NCBI GenBank assembly: GCA_029262675.1
Contig: JAJCYW010000001.1
Span: 1-64,000, forward strand
Reading direction: 5' to 3'
Length of the DNA: 64,000 nucleotides
From: Chloroflexota bacterium
GTDB taxonomy: Bacteria > Chloroflexota > Dehalococcoidia > DSTF01 > RBG-16-68-14
Numbering within the stretch: position 1 is the first letter of the stretch; each line of letters starts with the position of its first letter. The translations under genes and the position numbers were made by a program. A model generated the notes under the pieces. That model ran no database searches. It saw only the letters and a program-made list of their open reading frames with translations, and was not told the DNA's origin. Below, piece after piece: positions 25,130 to 33,342 of this stretch.

Positions 25130-25209
25130 GCCCCGGAATGGCTCCAGCTTTGCTGGAGACCGTTCGGGGCGCCTCCCTTAAGCCACTACGTCTCCGCATC
25201 CCTGCGGAG
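25130..25209 (+). promoter_or_regulatory. Structured 5' leader of the threonine synthase gene
   Basis: Two hairpins: a long one at 25130-25170 (GCCCCG to CGGGGC, inner CTCCAGC-TTT-GCTGGAG) and CTCCGCA/TGCGGAG at 25192-25209. Between them CCTCC (25172-25176) is complementary to the GGAGG ribosome site at 25212-25216, so a switch that hides the site is possible. A 26-codon open frame (25101-25181) overlaps the first hairpin but lacks a ribosome site and Thr codons. I match no known riboswitch class. Confidence 0.5.
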
Positions 25210-25226
25210 TAGGAGGTATCGCCGTT

Positions 25227-26489
25227 ATGTCATTCGCCAACGCGTTACGTTGTCGAGAGTGCAACAGGGAATATCCACTAGACCCAATCTACGTCTGTGA
25301 CTTCTGCTTCGGTCCGCTCGAAGTCCTCTACGACTACAACGCCATGCGGGCCGCTGTCACGCGCGAGAAGATCGAGAGCGGGCCGCTCTCCGTCTGGCGC
25401 TACGCTGACCTGCTGCCGTGCGACCCGGCCTACGCCGTCGACATCCAGGCCGGCTTCACGCCACTGCTGAAAGCGGACCGCCTGGGCAAAGAGCTGGGTC
25501 TGCGCAACCTCTACATCAAGAACGACTGCGCCAACCCAACCTGGTCGTTCAAGGACCGCGTCGTCACCGTCGCGGCCACCAAGGCGCGCGAGTTCGGCTT
25601 TGAGATCCTGGCCTGCGCTTCGACCGGCAACCTCGCCAACAGCGTCAGCGCGCACGCGGCGCGGGCCGGGCTCGATTCGTTCGTCTTCATCCCTGCCGAT
25701 CTGGAGCAGGGCAAAATCGTCGGCTCCGCGATCTACGATGCCACCCTCGTCGCCATCAACGGCAACTACGACGACGTCAACCGCCTCTGCTCAGAGCTGG
25801 CGGGCAAGTATCCGTGGGCGTTCGTCAACGTCAACATGCGGCCGTACTACGCGGAGGGCAGCAAGACGCTGGCGTACGAAGTGGCCGAGCAGCTCGGCTG
25901 GCGGGCGCCCGACCGCGTCGTCGCGCCGATGGCCTCGGGCTCGCTCTACGTCAAGATCTGGAAAGGGTTTCAGGAGCTGGGGAAGCTCCGGCTGATCGAT
26001 AGCGTCCGCACCAAGATGCACGGCATCCAGGCCCAGGGCTGCTCACCCATCGCCAAGGCCTGGGACGACGGCACGACCGCGGTGCGGCCCGTGCGGCCGA
26101 ACACGATCGCCAAGTCGCTGGCCATCGGCAACCCGGCCGACGGCTACTACGCGCTGGGCGTGATGTCGGAAACCGGCGGCTCCGCTCTGGCGGTGAGCGA
26201 TGACGAAATCGTCGCGGGGATGAAGCTATTGGCTCAGACCGAGGGCGTCTTCGCCGAAACGGCGGGCGGCGTCACCGTGGCCGGGCTGAAACGGCTGGCG
26301 GAGGCCGGCGAGATCGGCCCGGACGAGCTGACCGTGGTGTTCATCACGGGCGCGGGACTGAAGACACAGGAAGCCGTCATCGAGGCGCTGACGCCGCCGC
26401 TAACGATCGAACCGACCATGGCTTCGTTCGAACAAGCGCTGGGTGAGCGCGATGAGGTAAGCTTGCAGGCGGCCAACAGCGCCACCTAA
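25227..26489 (+). CDS. thrC: Threonine synthase-like PLP enzyme
   Basis: A 420-residue fold-type II PLP enzyme. An N-terminal zinc ribbon (Cys9, Cys12, Cys24, Cys27) is followed by the catalytic core, with PLP-binding Lys109 in WSFKDR, the phosphate loop in ASTGNLANS and a Ser/Gly-rich loop PMASGSLY. It is closest to the long threonine synthases that turn O-phosphohomoserine into threonine. The neighbouring NIL-domain and MoaD/ThiS-like genes raise the alternative that it adds sulfur to an activated homoserine, making homocysteine or a related thiol. I see no residue that settles this. AGGAGG precedes the ATG. Confidence 0.85.
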   Translation: MSFANALRCRECNREYPLDPIYVCDFCFGPLEVLYDYNAMRAAVTREKIESGPLSVWRYADLLPCDPAYAVDIQAGFTPLLKADRLGKELGLRNLYIKNDCANPTWSFKDRVVTVAATKAREFGFEILACASTGNLANSVSAHAARAGLDSFVFIPADLEQGKIVGSAIYDATLVAINGNYDDVNRLCSELAGKYPWAFVNVNMRPYYAEGSKTLAYEVAEQLGWRAPDRVVAPMASGSLYVKIWKGFQELGKLRLIDSVRTKMHGIQAQGCSPIAKAWDDGTTAVRPVRPNTIAKSLAIGNPADGYYALGVMSETGGSALAVSDDEIVAGMKLLAQTEGVFAETAGGVTVAGLKRLAEAGEIGPDELTVVFITGAGLKTQEAVIEALTPPLTIEPTMASFEQALGERDEVSLQAANSAT

Positions 26490-26571
26490 TCGAGCGATCG
26501 TGCGCAGGCGGCAAGACTGTCGCCTGCTGGGCGCACGAAACGTCGCCGCGGGGCGCAATAAGGAGGTCCAG

Positions 26572-26814
26572 ATGGCACTACACCGAGTGAAATTTACGTT
26601 CCTGCAGGAGATGATCACGCTGCCCGTCATCTACGACTTGGGCAAGCAGTTTAACATCGTCACCAACGTGCGCCGGGCCGACGTCACGGAGGACCGCGGC
26701 TGGGTCGTGCTGGAGCTAGAGGGCGACATGGAAGAGATCGAACGGGGGCTGGACTGGGTAGCCGCTAAAGGCATCCGCGTCGACCCCGTGGCGGGAGACA
26801 TTGTAGAGGGTTAG
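26572..26814 (+). CDS. NIL-domain protein
   Basis: An 80-residue stand-alone NIL domain, the ferredoxin-like fold also found at the C-terminus of the methionine importer ATPase MetN and beside ferredoxins in archaeal homocysteine synthesis. The start MALHRVKFTFLQEMITLPVIY, the following FNIVTNVRRADVTED and the C-terminal GLDWVAAKGIRVDP fit the family. An AAGGAGG site precedes ATG 26572. Located between the threonine synthase-like gene and a sulfur-carrier-like gene, it probably belongs to sulfur amino acid metabolism, possibly as a sensor or sulfur-transfer partner (inference). Confidence 0.8.
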   Translation: MALHRVKFTFLQEMITLPVIYDLGKQFNIVTNVRRADVTEDRGWVVLELEGDMEEIERGLDWVAAKGIRVDPVAGDIVEG

Positions 26815-26850
26815 AGAATCATAGATGCACCACAAAGTTCTTGGACGCGC

Positions 26851-26893
26851 CACAGCCATGAGCTTTGGCGCCACGAGAAATGACCTGTGGCGC
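26851..26893. repeat. Diverged GCGCCACAG inverted repeat
   Basis: CGCGCCACAG and CTGTGGCGC face each other across about 25 bases, with an extra GGCGCCAC inside. The arms match the palindromes at 52909-52941 and 59663-59682. Confidence 0.45.
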
Positions 26894-26913
26894 AACAAGA
26901 AATGAGAGACAAG

Positions 26914-27195
26914 ATGCCAGTTACCGTTCGCATTCCCACACCGCTCCGCAAGCTAACGAACGAGGCCGATAGCGTCACCACGCCCGACGGCGGCACGCTG
27001 TCGCAGCTAATCGACTCGCTGGAGGAACAGCACCCTGGTCTCAAGGAGCGCATCTGCGACGAGACCGGCGCGCTGCGACGCTTCGTCAACATCTACGTCA
27101 ACGGCGAAGACGTGCGCTTCATGTCCGGCATTGAGACGGCCATCGACGCCGGCGCCGAGGTCAGCATCGTCCCCGCCGTCGCCGGCGGCTGCTAG
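26914..27195 (+). CDS. MoaD/ThiS-family sulfur carrier-like protein ending in GGC
   Basis: A 93-residue ubiquitin-like beta-grasp protein: MPVTVRIPTPLRKLTNEADS, then GTLSQLIDSLEEQHPG, FVNIYVNGEDVRF and EVSIVPAVAGGC. Sulfur carriers end in Gly-Gly, whose carboxylate becomes a thiocarboxylate. Here one Cys follows the diglycine and would have to be removed or would block activation. Carriers with short tails are known and are trimmed by JAMM-type proteases; none is in this window. Starts at 26902 or 26887 are possible. Position behind threonine synthase and NIL genes suggests a role in sulfur amino acid synthesis. Confidence 0.8.
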   Translation: MPVTVRIPTPLRKLTNEADSVTTPDGGTLSQLIDSLEEQHPGLKERICDETGALRRFVNIYVNGEDVRFMSGIETAIDAGAEVSIVPAVAGGC

Positions 27196-27274
27196 CGCCG
27201 CAACTCTTTCAGGGCACCGGCCGGCTGCTATTTTCGCGGCAGCAACTTGTACAGAGACGCCTCGCGCCCGTACG

Positions 27275-28027
27275 ATGGGCCAGATGGGCCTCTTCACGTT
27301 TGGGTGGCAGGTAACGCAACTCCGCGATCGGTTTTACGAGCCTGCGTTCAAGGGCATGTACGACCGCCTGCTCGCGACGATCGTCGAGTACGCGAAACCG
27401 ACGGACGTGATCCTGGACGCCGGCTGCGGCAGCGGGCGGGTGTTTCAGCACCGGCAGGCCGGCAACGTGCGCCGCATCGTCGGCGTCGACGTCACGAATG
27501 AACCGGCGGACAACGAGAACCTGACCGACGCCGCCAAGGGCGACCTCCGCTCGCTGCCGCTGCGCGACGATACTTTCGACTTGATTATCTTGAGCCACGT
27601 GGCGGAGCACCTCTCGCACCCCGAGGCAGTGTTCGCGGAGATGGCGCGGGTGCTGAAGCCGGGCGGCCGGCTGCTGCTGCTGACGCCCAACCGCTGGCAC
27701 TACGTCACGCTGGTCGCGCGGCTGTTCCCGCATCGATTGCACGTGCTCTTCAACAACTGGCGCGGCGTCGATACGCGCGACATCTTCCCGACGGCCTATC
27801 GAGCGAACACGGCCGGCCGGCTGCGGGAGCTATCGGCGAACGCCGGGCTGGAAGTCGAACAGCTGGGGCGATTCGAGACGGAGCCGGAGTACCTGGCGTT
27901 CCACCTCGTGCCGTACACCCTCGGCGTTGTCTACGAACGGCTGGTGAATCGCTTCGGCTGGCTGGCCCGCATCCGCGTCAACCTGCTGCTCGTGGGGCGG
28001 AAGCGAGCCAAGGAGAGCACGTCTTGA
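27275..28027 (+). CDS. SAM-dependent methyltransferase (UbiE-like)
   Basis: A roughly 250-residue class I methyltransferase. Motif I is ILDAGCGSGRVFQH near residue 50, motif II GVDVTN, motif III GDLRSLPLRDDTFDLII with the following SHVAEHLSHPEAV, and the post-motif VLKPGGRLLLLTPN. The C-terminal part has a lid-like segment and a hydrophobic patch. ATG 27275 is used; ATG 27284 is an alternative. Substrate unknown. It overlaps the following lipoprotein gene by four bases (TTGA), a sign of coupling. The MoaD-like gene ends 79 bases upstream. Confidence 0.8.
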   Translation: MGQMGLFTFGWQVTQLRDRFYEPAFKGMYDRLLATIVEYAKPTDVILDAGCGSGRVFQHRQAGNVRRIVGVDVTNEPADNENLTDAAKGDLRSLPLRDDTFDLIILSHVAEHLSHPEAVFAEMARVLKPGGRLLLLTPNRWHYVTLVARLFPHRLHVLFNNWRGVDTRDIFPTAYRANTAGRLRELSANAGLEVEQLGRFETEPEYLAFHLVPYTLGVVYERLVNRFGWLARIRVNLLLVGRKRAKESTS

Positions 28028-28791
28028 AGCAAGCGCTACTAGTCCTTCTGGCAGCCGGTCTCCTGGCGCTAGCCGCTTGCGGCGATGGAGACAGCGCGCC
28101 CTCCGCGACGGACACGCCGGCGCTGAGGGCTACCGCGACGAGCGCGCCAGCCACCGCGACCGCGCCGGCCGATGCAACCGAGACACGACCGGCAGCGACA
28201 GAACCGCCAGCGACCGCCACGTCGCGGCCGGACGCGGGAGAACCATGCCCGGACGGCGCTCCGGCGCTCTGCAACCTCGCTGAGGCGCTCGATAGGGCGC
28301 TGAGGCTCGGCCAGTTGGACGCCGTCGTCGCCAACGTGGAGCTCAAGTCTCAGACCTGCTCCGGACTGGCGCAGGTTGGCCCCTGCTTCGGTATGGACGA
28401 AGGGGCGGAGATCAGCGGCTACCTGGTCGGCATCGACGCCTCGGACAGTATCTCTTACCTGTCGGGGGAGGAGTATTTGTCAGTTCTCCAAGACATTGCG
28501 GCGTCGGACGCCCAAGCGGCCGACGAGTACGGCGATGGCGCGTGGAGGCTGGCCGCGATCGTCGATGAGGGCCCCGACATGAAGGTGCTGGTCACCACGT
28601 CGATCGGCTCGGACCCAATCTACGGTGATCCGGCGCCCGCCCGGCGCGTGTTCCTCTTTCGGCTCCAGCGTATGGGCGGAGATTGGCGCATCAGCATCCT
28701 GCTCACGACGGGGTTCATCGAGCAGTACCTGACGGGCGTGAACCCCGGAGGGCAGGCGGTGCCGGGCTGGCGCGCCTGGGACGGCGGCTAG
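28024..28791 (+). CDS. Putative lipoprotein with Thr/Ala/Pro-rich linker
   Basis: A 255-residue exported protein with a TTG start overlapping the methyltransferase stop. The signal peptide ends in a lipobox (LALAACG), so Cys19 should be lipidated. Residues about 22-75 form a low-complexity Thr/Ala/Pro linker, followed by a globular domain of about 180 residues with CPDGAPALC and CSGLAQVGPCFG, two closely spaced cysteine pairs that may be disulfides. I recognise no family. Similar short-linker lipoproteins occur at 33343 and 61057. Confidence 0.7.
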   Translation: MKQALLVLLAAGLLALAACGDGDSAPSATDTPALRATATSAPATATAPADATETRPAATEPPATATSRPDAGEPCPDGAPALCNLAEALDRALRLGQLDAVVANVELKSQTCSGLAQVGPCFGMDEGAEISGYLVGIDASDSISYLSGEEYLSVLQDIAASDAQAADEYGDGAWRLAAIVDEGPDMKVLVTTSIGSDPIYGDPAPARRVFLFRLQRMGGDWRISILLTTGFIEQYLTGVNPGGQAVPGWRAWDGG

Positions 28792-28835
28792 CGCCTACCC
28801 CACCAGCTCCGCCACGCGATCCTCCCTGCGTTCTG

Positions 28836-29768
28836 TCAGCCGCCCAGGTCGCTGAGCACAGCAGAGATCGCGGACTTGAGATCCGTCCTCAGCTTTTGCC
28901 AGCCTTGTTCATCGTCCCTGTACTGAAAGAATCTAATATAGGAAAGGTCAAAAGGAACGTCATCGCTGGATTGGGTCAAGATGATCACAGGCTTGCCCGC
29001 CGCATGTGCCAAGCCAAGTTCATAGAAGACGTTTGGATTTCTGCCAGTCACATCGGCTATGACAAGCCTCGCCGACGCGATGTGCCGCCATATGTCCTCT
29101 ACTATGGGAGTGGGCGAGAAGATCTGGTCGGCTCGAAGAGGTCTAAGTCCAGCATCTTGCACAGCTGGCATCAGCACGTCTTGATAGAGCCTATCGAAGG
29201 CAGATTGGAACGGCATGAGGATAAAACACAGCTCGCTGTCTAGTTCCATGTCCTCAGGTTGAGTGCGGAACACAGGTCGCAGGACCACACGATTCGCTTG
29301 CTTTTGGAGGCTGGTTCCTATTTGCTCTGCAATGTCTTCTGCAAGCAGCCGCATTCGGCTCTCGCGGCGCTCTTTTTCTTCACTCAGCAGGTTGGCAGGA
29401 AGCTGAAACGCAGCCATGTTCTTCCAACCAAGCTCCGTCTGTACCAACTGAGATGCCTGCTCTAATGACACGCTACCTGGATTGTTGCGCCAGTCCATAA
29501 AACTCAGTGTTGCCACGCCGCCATCGAGTGGTGCGGAGATTATGAAGAGATCTCGGTCAGTTAGACCGAATACCGCGTTGAAAGGGCGAAAGAGGAGGAA
29601 TGTGAACCTGTTAAGTCCGCGACGTTCTAATGCGTTCGCCGTATACTCAGCAAACTCCGACACGACTTCGCGAATCTGAGTCTGTGTCTCAGCGTCGGCA
29701 TCCCCGCCGACTGATGAAATGCTAGGCCAGATCTGTCGTCCTCGTGGAAGACTCTCTTGATCCGCCAT
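28836..29768 (-). CDS. Protein with TIR-like/deoxyribosyltransferase-like C-terminal domain
   Basis: A 310-residue soluble protein. The last 130 residues contain CFILMPFQSAFDRLYQDV, then ARLVIADVTGRNPNVFYELG, LAHAAGKPVIIL and a short C-terminal helix. This is the flavodoxin-like fold shared by nucleoside 2-deoxyribosyltransferases and bacterial TIR-like proteins, with the likely catalytic Glu in VFYELGLAHA. The N-terminal 170 residues match nothing I know. Codon choice is AT-richer than the neighbours: one typical line of sequence is 48% GC against about 70% in adjoining proS. It follows proS by four bases on the same strand. A signalling or defence role is suggested by the domain; this is inference. 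Confidence 0.65.
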   Translation of the reverse strand: MADQESLPRGRQIWPSISSVGGDADAETQTQIREVVSEFAEYTANALERRGLNRFTFLLFRPFNAVFGLTDRDLFIISAPLDGGVATLSFMDWRNNPGSVSLEQASQLVQTELGWKNMAAFQLPANLLSEEKERRESRMRLLAEDIAEQIGTSLQKQANRVVLRPVFRTQPEDMELDSELCFILMPFQSAFDRLYQDVLMPAVQDAGLRPLRADQIFSPTPIVEDIWRHIASARLVIADVTGRNPNVFYELGLAHAAGKPVIILTQSSDDVPFDLSYIRFFQYRDDEQGWQKLRTDLKSAISAVLSDLGG

Positions 29769-29772
29769 CGGC

Positions 29773-31497
29773 CTACTGGACTAGCTCCGCCACCCGCTCC
29801 ACCGCCTCCGCCAGCGGCACGAGCGTGGAGTCGTCCTCGGAGCGGCGCTTCAGCTCCACTGAGTCCTGCTTCAGGTTGCGAGGGCTGACGGTGATCCGCA
29901 GCGGCATGCCGAGCAGGTCTGCGTCGGCGAACTTCACGCCGGGCGACTCCTCGCGGTCGTCGAACAGCACATCGATGCCGCGCTCACTTAGCTCCGTGTA
30001 TAGCCGCTCGGCGGTCTCGCCGACGCCCTCCTTGTCGGCGTTGAGCGTGACGATGTGGACGGCGAACGGCGCGATCGACTGCGGCCAGATGATGCCGTTC
30101 TCGTCGTGGTTGGCCTCGATGACGGATGCCAGCAGCCTATCGACGCCGATGCCGTAGCAGCCCATCACCGCCTCCCGTTGCTTACCCTCCGCGTCCAGGA
30201 ACGTGGCGCCCAGCGGTTCGGTGTAGACAGTGCCGAGCTTGAAGATATGGCCGATCTCGATGCCGCGCTCGACCTTAAACGTGCCGCCATCGCAGCGAGC
30301 GCAGGCGTCGCCTTCGTGCGCGAGCGAGATGTCGGCGACGATGTCGGCCTGCCAGTCGCGCTCGTAGTTGACGTTGCGCAGGTGGAAACCTTCCTTATTC
30401 GCGCCAGCCACCAGATTCGCTGACGCTGTGGCCGATTTGTCCGCGACGACGCGGACGGGCCGCTTCGATGCCTCTTTGACGCCCATCGGCGACGCCGAGC
30501 CGGCGACGAGGCCGGCCGCCGTGACTTCCTTGTCGTCCATCATCCGCACGTCTGCGCCGCCCAGCGCGTTGCGCAGCTTCGTCTCGTTCACCTCCAGATC
30601 GCCGCGGATGGCGACGAAGACGGGCTCCTTGTCGGCGGCGTAGAAGACGGCTTTGAGCGTCTGCGCGTTCGAAATACCGAGGAAGGTGGCCACGTCGTCG
30701 ATAGTCTTGGCGCCGGGCGTTGCGACCTCTTCGACATCCTCTGGTTCGGCGGGCGGCAACGTCTGCCTGCGGTGGTCGGCCTTCTCGCTATTGGCCGCGT
30801 AGCCGCAGTTGTCACAGATCATGACGTCGTCCTCGCCAACTTCGGTCAGGTGCATGAACTCCTGGCTGTCCTTGCCGCCAATCGGGCCGGAGTCCGCGTC
30901 GACCGCGATGGCGGCCACCCCGACGCGCTCGAAAAGCTTGACGTAGGATGCGAACACGGCGTCGTAGCTCTTGTCGAGCGACTCCCAGTCCGCATCGAAG
31001 GAGTACGCGTCCTTCATCACGAACTCGCGCAGGCGGATCAGACCGCCGCGCGAGCGCAGCTCGTTCCGGAACTTGGTCTGGATCTGGTAGATCAGCGCCG
31101 GCAGTTCGCGGTAGCTCTGGACCTGCTTCTTGAAGAGCTCGACGACGACCTCCTCGTGCGTCGGGCCGAGCGCCAGCTCGCGTTCGCGGCGGTCCTTCAC
31201 GACGAGCAGCGGCGGCACGTACGAATCGCGGCGGCCCGACGCCTCCCACAGTTCAATTGGTTGCAGCAGCGGCATGCTTACTTCTTGGCCGCCGGCGGCG
31301 TCCATCTCTTCCCGGATCACCTGCTCGATCTTGCGCAGCGCGCGATAGCCCAGCGGCAGGTAGGCGTAGATACCGGCGGCGAGCTGCTGGACGAGACCGG
31401 CGCGCAGCAGCAGTTGGTGGCTGGGCGTTTCGGCTTCGGAAGGTGCTTCCCGCAGGGTGCGTGTGAAGAGGTTGGAAATCCGCATCTCGTTGAGCAT
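29773..31497 (-). CDS. proS: Prolyl-tRNA synthetase
   Basis: A 574-residue bacterial-type (long) ProRS with an inserted editing domain. Motif 1 is near GIYAYLPLGYRALRKIE, motif 2 in FRNELRSRGGLIRLREF, motif 3 in GCYGIGVDRLLASVIE near residue 450, and the anticodon-binding domain fills the last 110 residues. The insertion at about 240-400 should hydrolyse Ala-tRNA(Pro). The start at 31497 (MLNEMRISNLF) or 31485 cannot be decided. In many bacteria proS follows the rseP or ispG gene; here about 7.5 kb of unrelated genes separates it from ispG. Confidence 0.96.
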   Translation of the reverse strand: MLNEMRISNLFTRTLREAPSEAETPSHQLLLRAGLVQQLAAGIYAYLPLGYRALRKIEQVIREEMDAAGGQEVSMPLLQPIELWEASGRRDSYVPPLLVVKDRRERELALGPTHEEVVVELFKKQVQSYRELPALIYQIQTKFRNELRSRGGLIRLREFVMKDAYSFDADWESLDKSYDAVFASYVKLFERVGVAAIAVDADSGPIGGKDSQEFMHLTEVGEDDVMICDNCGYAANSEKADHRRQTLPPAEPEDVEEVATPGAKTIDDVATFLGISNAQTLKAVFYAADKEPVFVAIRGDLEVNETKLRNALGGADVRMMDDKEVTAAGLVAGSASPMGVKEASKRPVRVVADKSATASANLVAGANKEGFHLRNVNYERDWQADIVADISLAHEGDACARCDGGTFKVERGIEIGHIFKLGTVYTEPLGATFLDAEGKQREAVMGCYGIGVDRLLASVIEANHDENGIIWPQSIAPFAVHIVTLNADKEGVGETAERLYTELSERGIDVLFDDREESPGVKFADADLLGMPLRITVSPRNLKQDSVELKRRSEDDSTLVPLAEAVERVAELVQ

Positions 31498-31557
31498 ACG
31501 AAGGGGCGGCGACGCGGGTCAAGCACGTCCGGCTTCCGTTCCAGCCACGCCTACCCT

Positions 31558-31563
31558 TATAAT
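31558..31563 (+). promoter_or_regulatory. -10 box of the SDR gene pair
   Basis: Exact TATAAT, 42 bases upstream of the ATG at 31605, followed by AAGGAGGCG as ribosome site. The -35 is poor. Confidence 0.5.
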
Positions 31564-31604
31564 GCGCGGGCCAACTACCTCGGATAGCAAGGAGGCGGGA
31601 GCGT

Positions 31605-32468
31605 ATGGCCAACCTGAAGGACCAGGTAGTCGTCATTACGGGCGCGGGAAGCGGCATCGGCATGCAGACCGCGCTCCGGTTCGCCGGCGAGGGCGCCCGC
31701 GTCGCAGTCGCGGATAGAGACGCCGAGCGAGTACGGGCGCTGGCGCAGCGCATCGAGGAGGATGGCGGACAGGCGCTCGCGATCACGGCCGACGTCTCGC
31801 AGCGGGACGACGTGCGGCGGATGGTTCGGGCCGCCGAGGAGCGCTTCGGGCGCATCGACGTCCTCGTCAGCAGCGCCGGGTATGCACTCGGGGCGACGAT
31901 TGAAGACACAACGGCGCAGGACTTCCGCGAACTCTGGGAGACGAACGTGATGGGCATGCTCTGGGGCATGCAGGAGGTGCTGCCTATCATGCGCAGGCAG
32001 CGTGCCGGACACATCATCAACATCTCGTCGGCCGCCGGTCGCATCGCCTATCCGGGCATCGGCGCTTACTCCGCTACGAAGCACGCCATCGTCGCGCTGA
32101 CGGACGCCGTGCGTGCGGAGGAGGCCGAGGCCGGCATCCAGGCAAGCGTCGTCTACCCAATCGGCACGCGAACCAAGTTCTTCGAAGCCGCGCGGCTGGT
32201 CAACGGCGCGTCAGTAGGCCCGCACGGCCCGACGCAGTCGCCGGAGCACGTGGCGAAGCGGATCGTCGCCTGCGCCAAGCGGCCGACGCTGGAGGTGCTG
32301 CCGTACCGCCCGCTGCGACTCGGTATCATGCTCAACAGCATCGTCCCGGCGCTGATGGCATTCATCCGCCGCCGGGCGCATCGTACACAACGAGGGTCAG
32401 AGCCGCAGCTCGACGCGCAGCAGAACGCGCCGTTGACGCCGCGAGAGGAGGAGGCGCGAAATGGGTAA
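31605..32468 (+). CDS. Short-chain dehydrogenase/reductase with basic C-terminal extension
   Basis: A 287-residue classical SDR. The NAD(P) loop is TGAGSGIGMQ, the structural NAG-like motif is SSAGYALG (Ser replacing Asn), and the catalytic set is Ser in NISSAAG, Tyr-Lys in YSATK. After the core, residues about 235-287 add a hydrophobic stretch (LGIMLNSIVPALMAF) and a basic/acidic tail, which may tether it to a membrane. Substrate unknown. An AAGGAGG site precedes the start. It overlaps the second SDR by eight bases. Confidence 0.88.
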   Translation: MANLKDQVVVITGAGSGIGMQTALRFAGEGARVAVADRDAERVRALAQRIEEDGGQALAITADVSQRDDVRRMVRAAEERFGRIDVLVSSAGYALGATIEDTTAQDFRELWETNVMGMLWGMQEVLPIMRRQRAGHIINISSAAGRIAYPGIGAYSATKHAIVALTDAVRAEEAEAGIQASVVYPIGTRTKFFEAARLVNGASVGPHGPTQSPEHVAKRIVACAKRPTLEVLPYRPLRLGIMLNSIVPALMAFIRRRAHRTQRGSEPQLDAQQNAPLTPREEEARNG

Positions 32469-33291
32469 GTTAGACGGACAGGTCGCCGTTGTCACGGGCG
32501 GCAGCAGCGGCATCGGCCGCGCGACGGCAATACAACTCGCAGCCGAGGGCGCGGCGGTCGCCATCGGTGGCCGCAAGGCCGCGGCGCTGGACGAAGTCGC
32601 GGGCGTGATCAAGGAGAGCGGCGGCCGCGTCCTGTCGCAGGTGATGGACGTACGCGATGAGAAGCAGGTCGCGGCGCTAATCGACGGCGCCGTGAGCGAG
32701 TTCGGCCCGCTGAACATCATGGTCAACAACGCCGGCCTCAGCCACCCGGGGAACATCGCGGAGGGAACCGTCGACCACTGGCGTGAGATGCTGGAGACCA
32801 ACGTGCTGGCGCTCCTGATCGGCTGCCGGGAGGCGACGCGCGCGATGAAACAGTCTGGCGGCGGCAGCATCGTCAACATCTCGAGCGTGGCGGCCCGGTC
32901 GACGGGAGAGACCGGCCAGGTCTACAGCGCGACGAAGCACGCCGTCAACGCCATCAGCGACGGCCTGCGCCAGGAGGTGCACAACGACGGCATCCGCGTC
33001 ATCGTCGTGATGCCGGGTGGCACGCTAACGAACTTCGGCCGGACGATGCCGCAGGAGGTGCTGAGCGGCGCGGCCCGCGCGCTCGGCATCGACCCCGAGG
33101 CAGAAGGCGTCCGCCACGGCGAGTACTTGCCATCGGAAGGCGTCACACGTATCCTCGGCGAGCACCCCGGCGTCTTCCTTTCGGCGGATGACATCGCCAA
33201 CGCGGTGCTCTACGCCGTGACGCAGCCGGCGTCCGTCCAGGTGGACGAGGTCTTGGTGCGTCCCAGCGTCGGGCTCAGCCTGGGAGGCTAG
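32461..33291 (+). CDS. Short-chain dehydrogenase/reductase
   Basis: A 276-residue classical SDR: TGGSSGIGRA for the coenzyme loop, NNAGLSHP, then Ser in NISSVAAR, and Tyr-Lys in YSATKHA. It is closest to 3-oxoacyl reductase-like dehydrogenases but the substrate is not evident. It overlaps the preceding SDR by eight bases, which indicates translational coupling and a shared pathway. The gene ends 51 bases before the duplicated lipoprotein gene. Confidence 0.88.
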   Translation: MGKLDGQVAVVTGGSSGIGRATAIQLAAEGAAVAIGGRKAAALDEVAGVIKESGGRVLSQVMDVRDEKQVAALIDGAVSEFGPLNIMVNNAGLSHPGNIAEGTVDHWREMLETNVLALLIGCREATRAMKQSGGGSIVNISSVAARSTGETGQVYSATKHAVNAISDGLRQEVHNDGIRVIVVMPGGTLTNFGRTMPQEVLSGAARALGIDPEAEGVRHGEYLPSEGVTRILGEHPGVFLSADDIANAVLYAVTQPASVQVDEVLVRPSVGLSLGG

Positions 33292-33342
33292 TCGAAGGGC
33301 GACTCGATCCCGCAGAATAGGAGTTAACGAAGGAGGCGGCCA

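Noticed and set aside
25101..25181. 26-codon leader peptide for threonine attenuation
   Set aside because: It has no Thr codon, one Ile and no ribosome site; no T-rich terminator follows.
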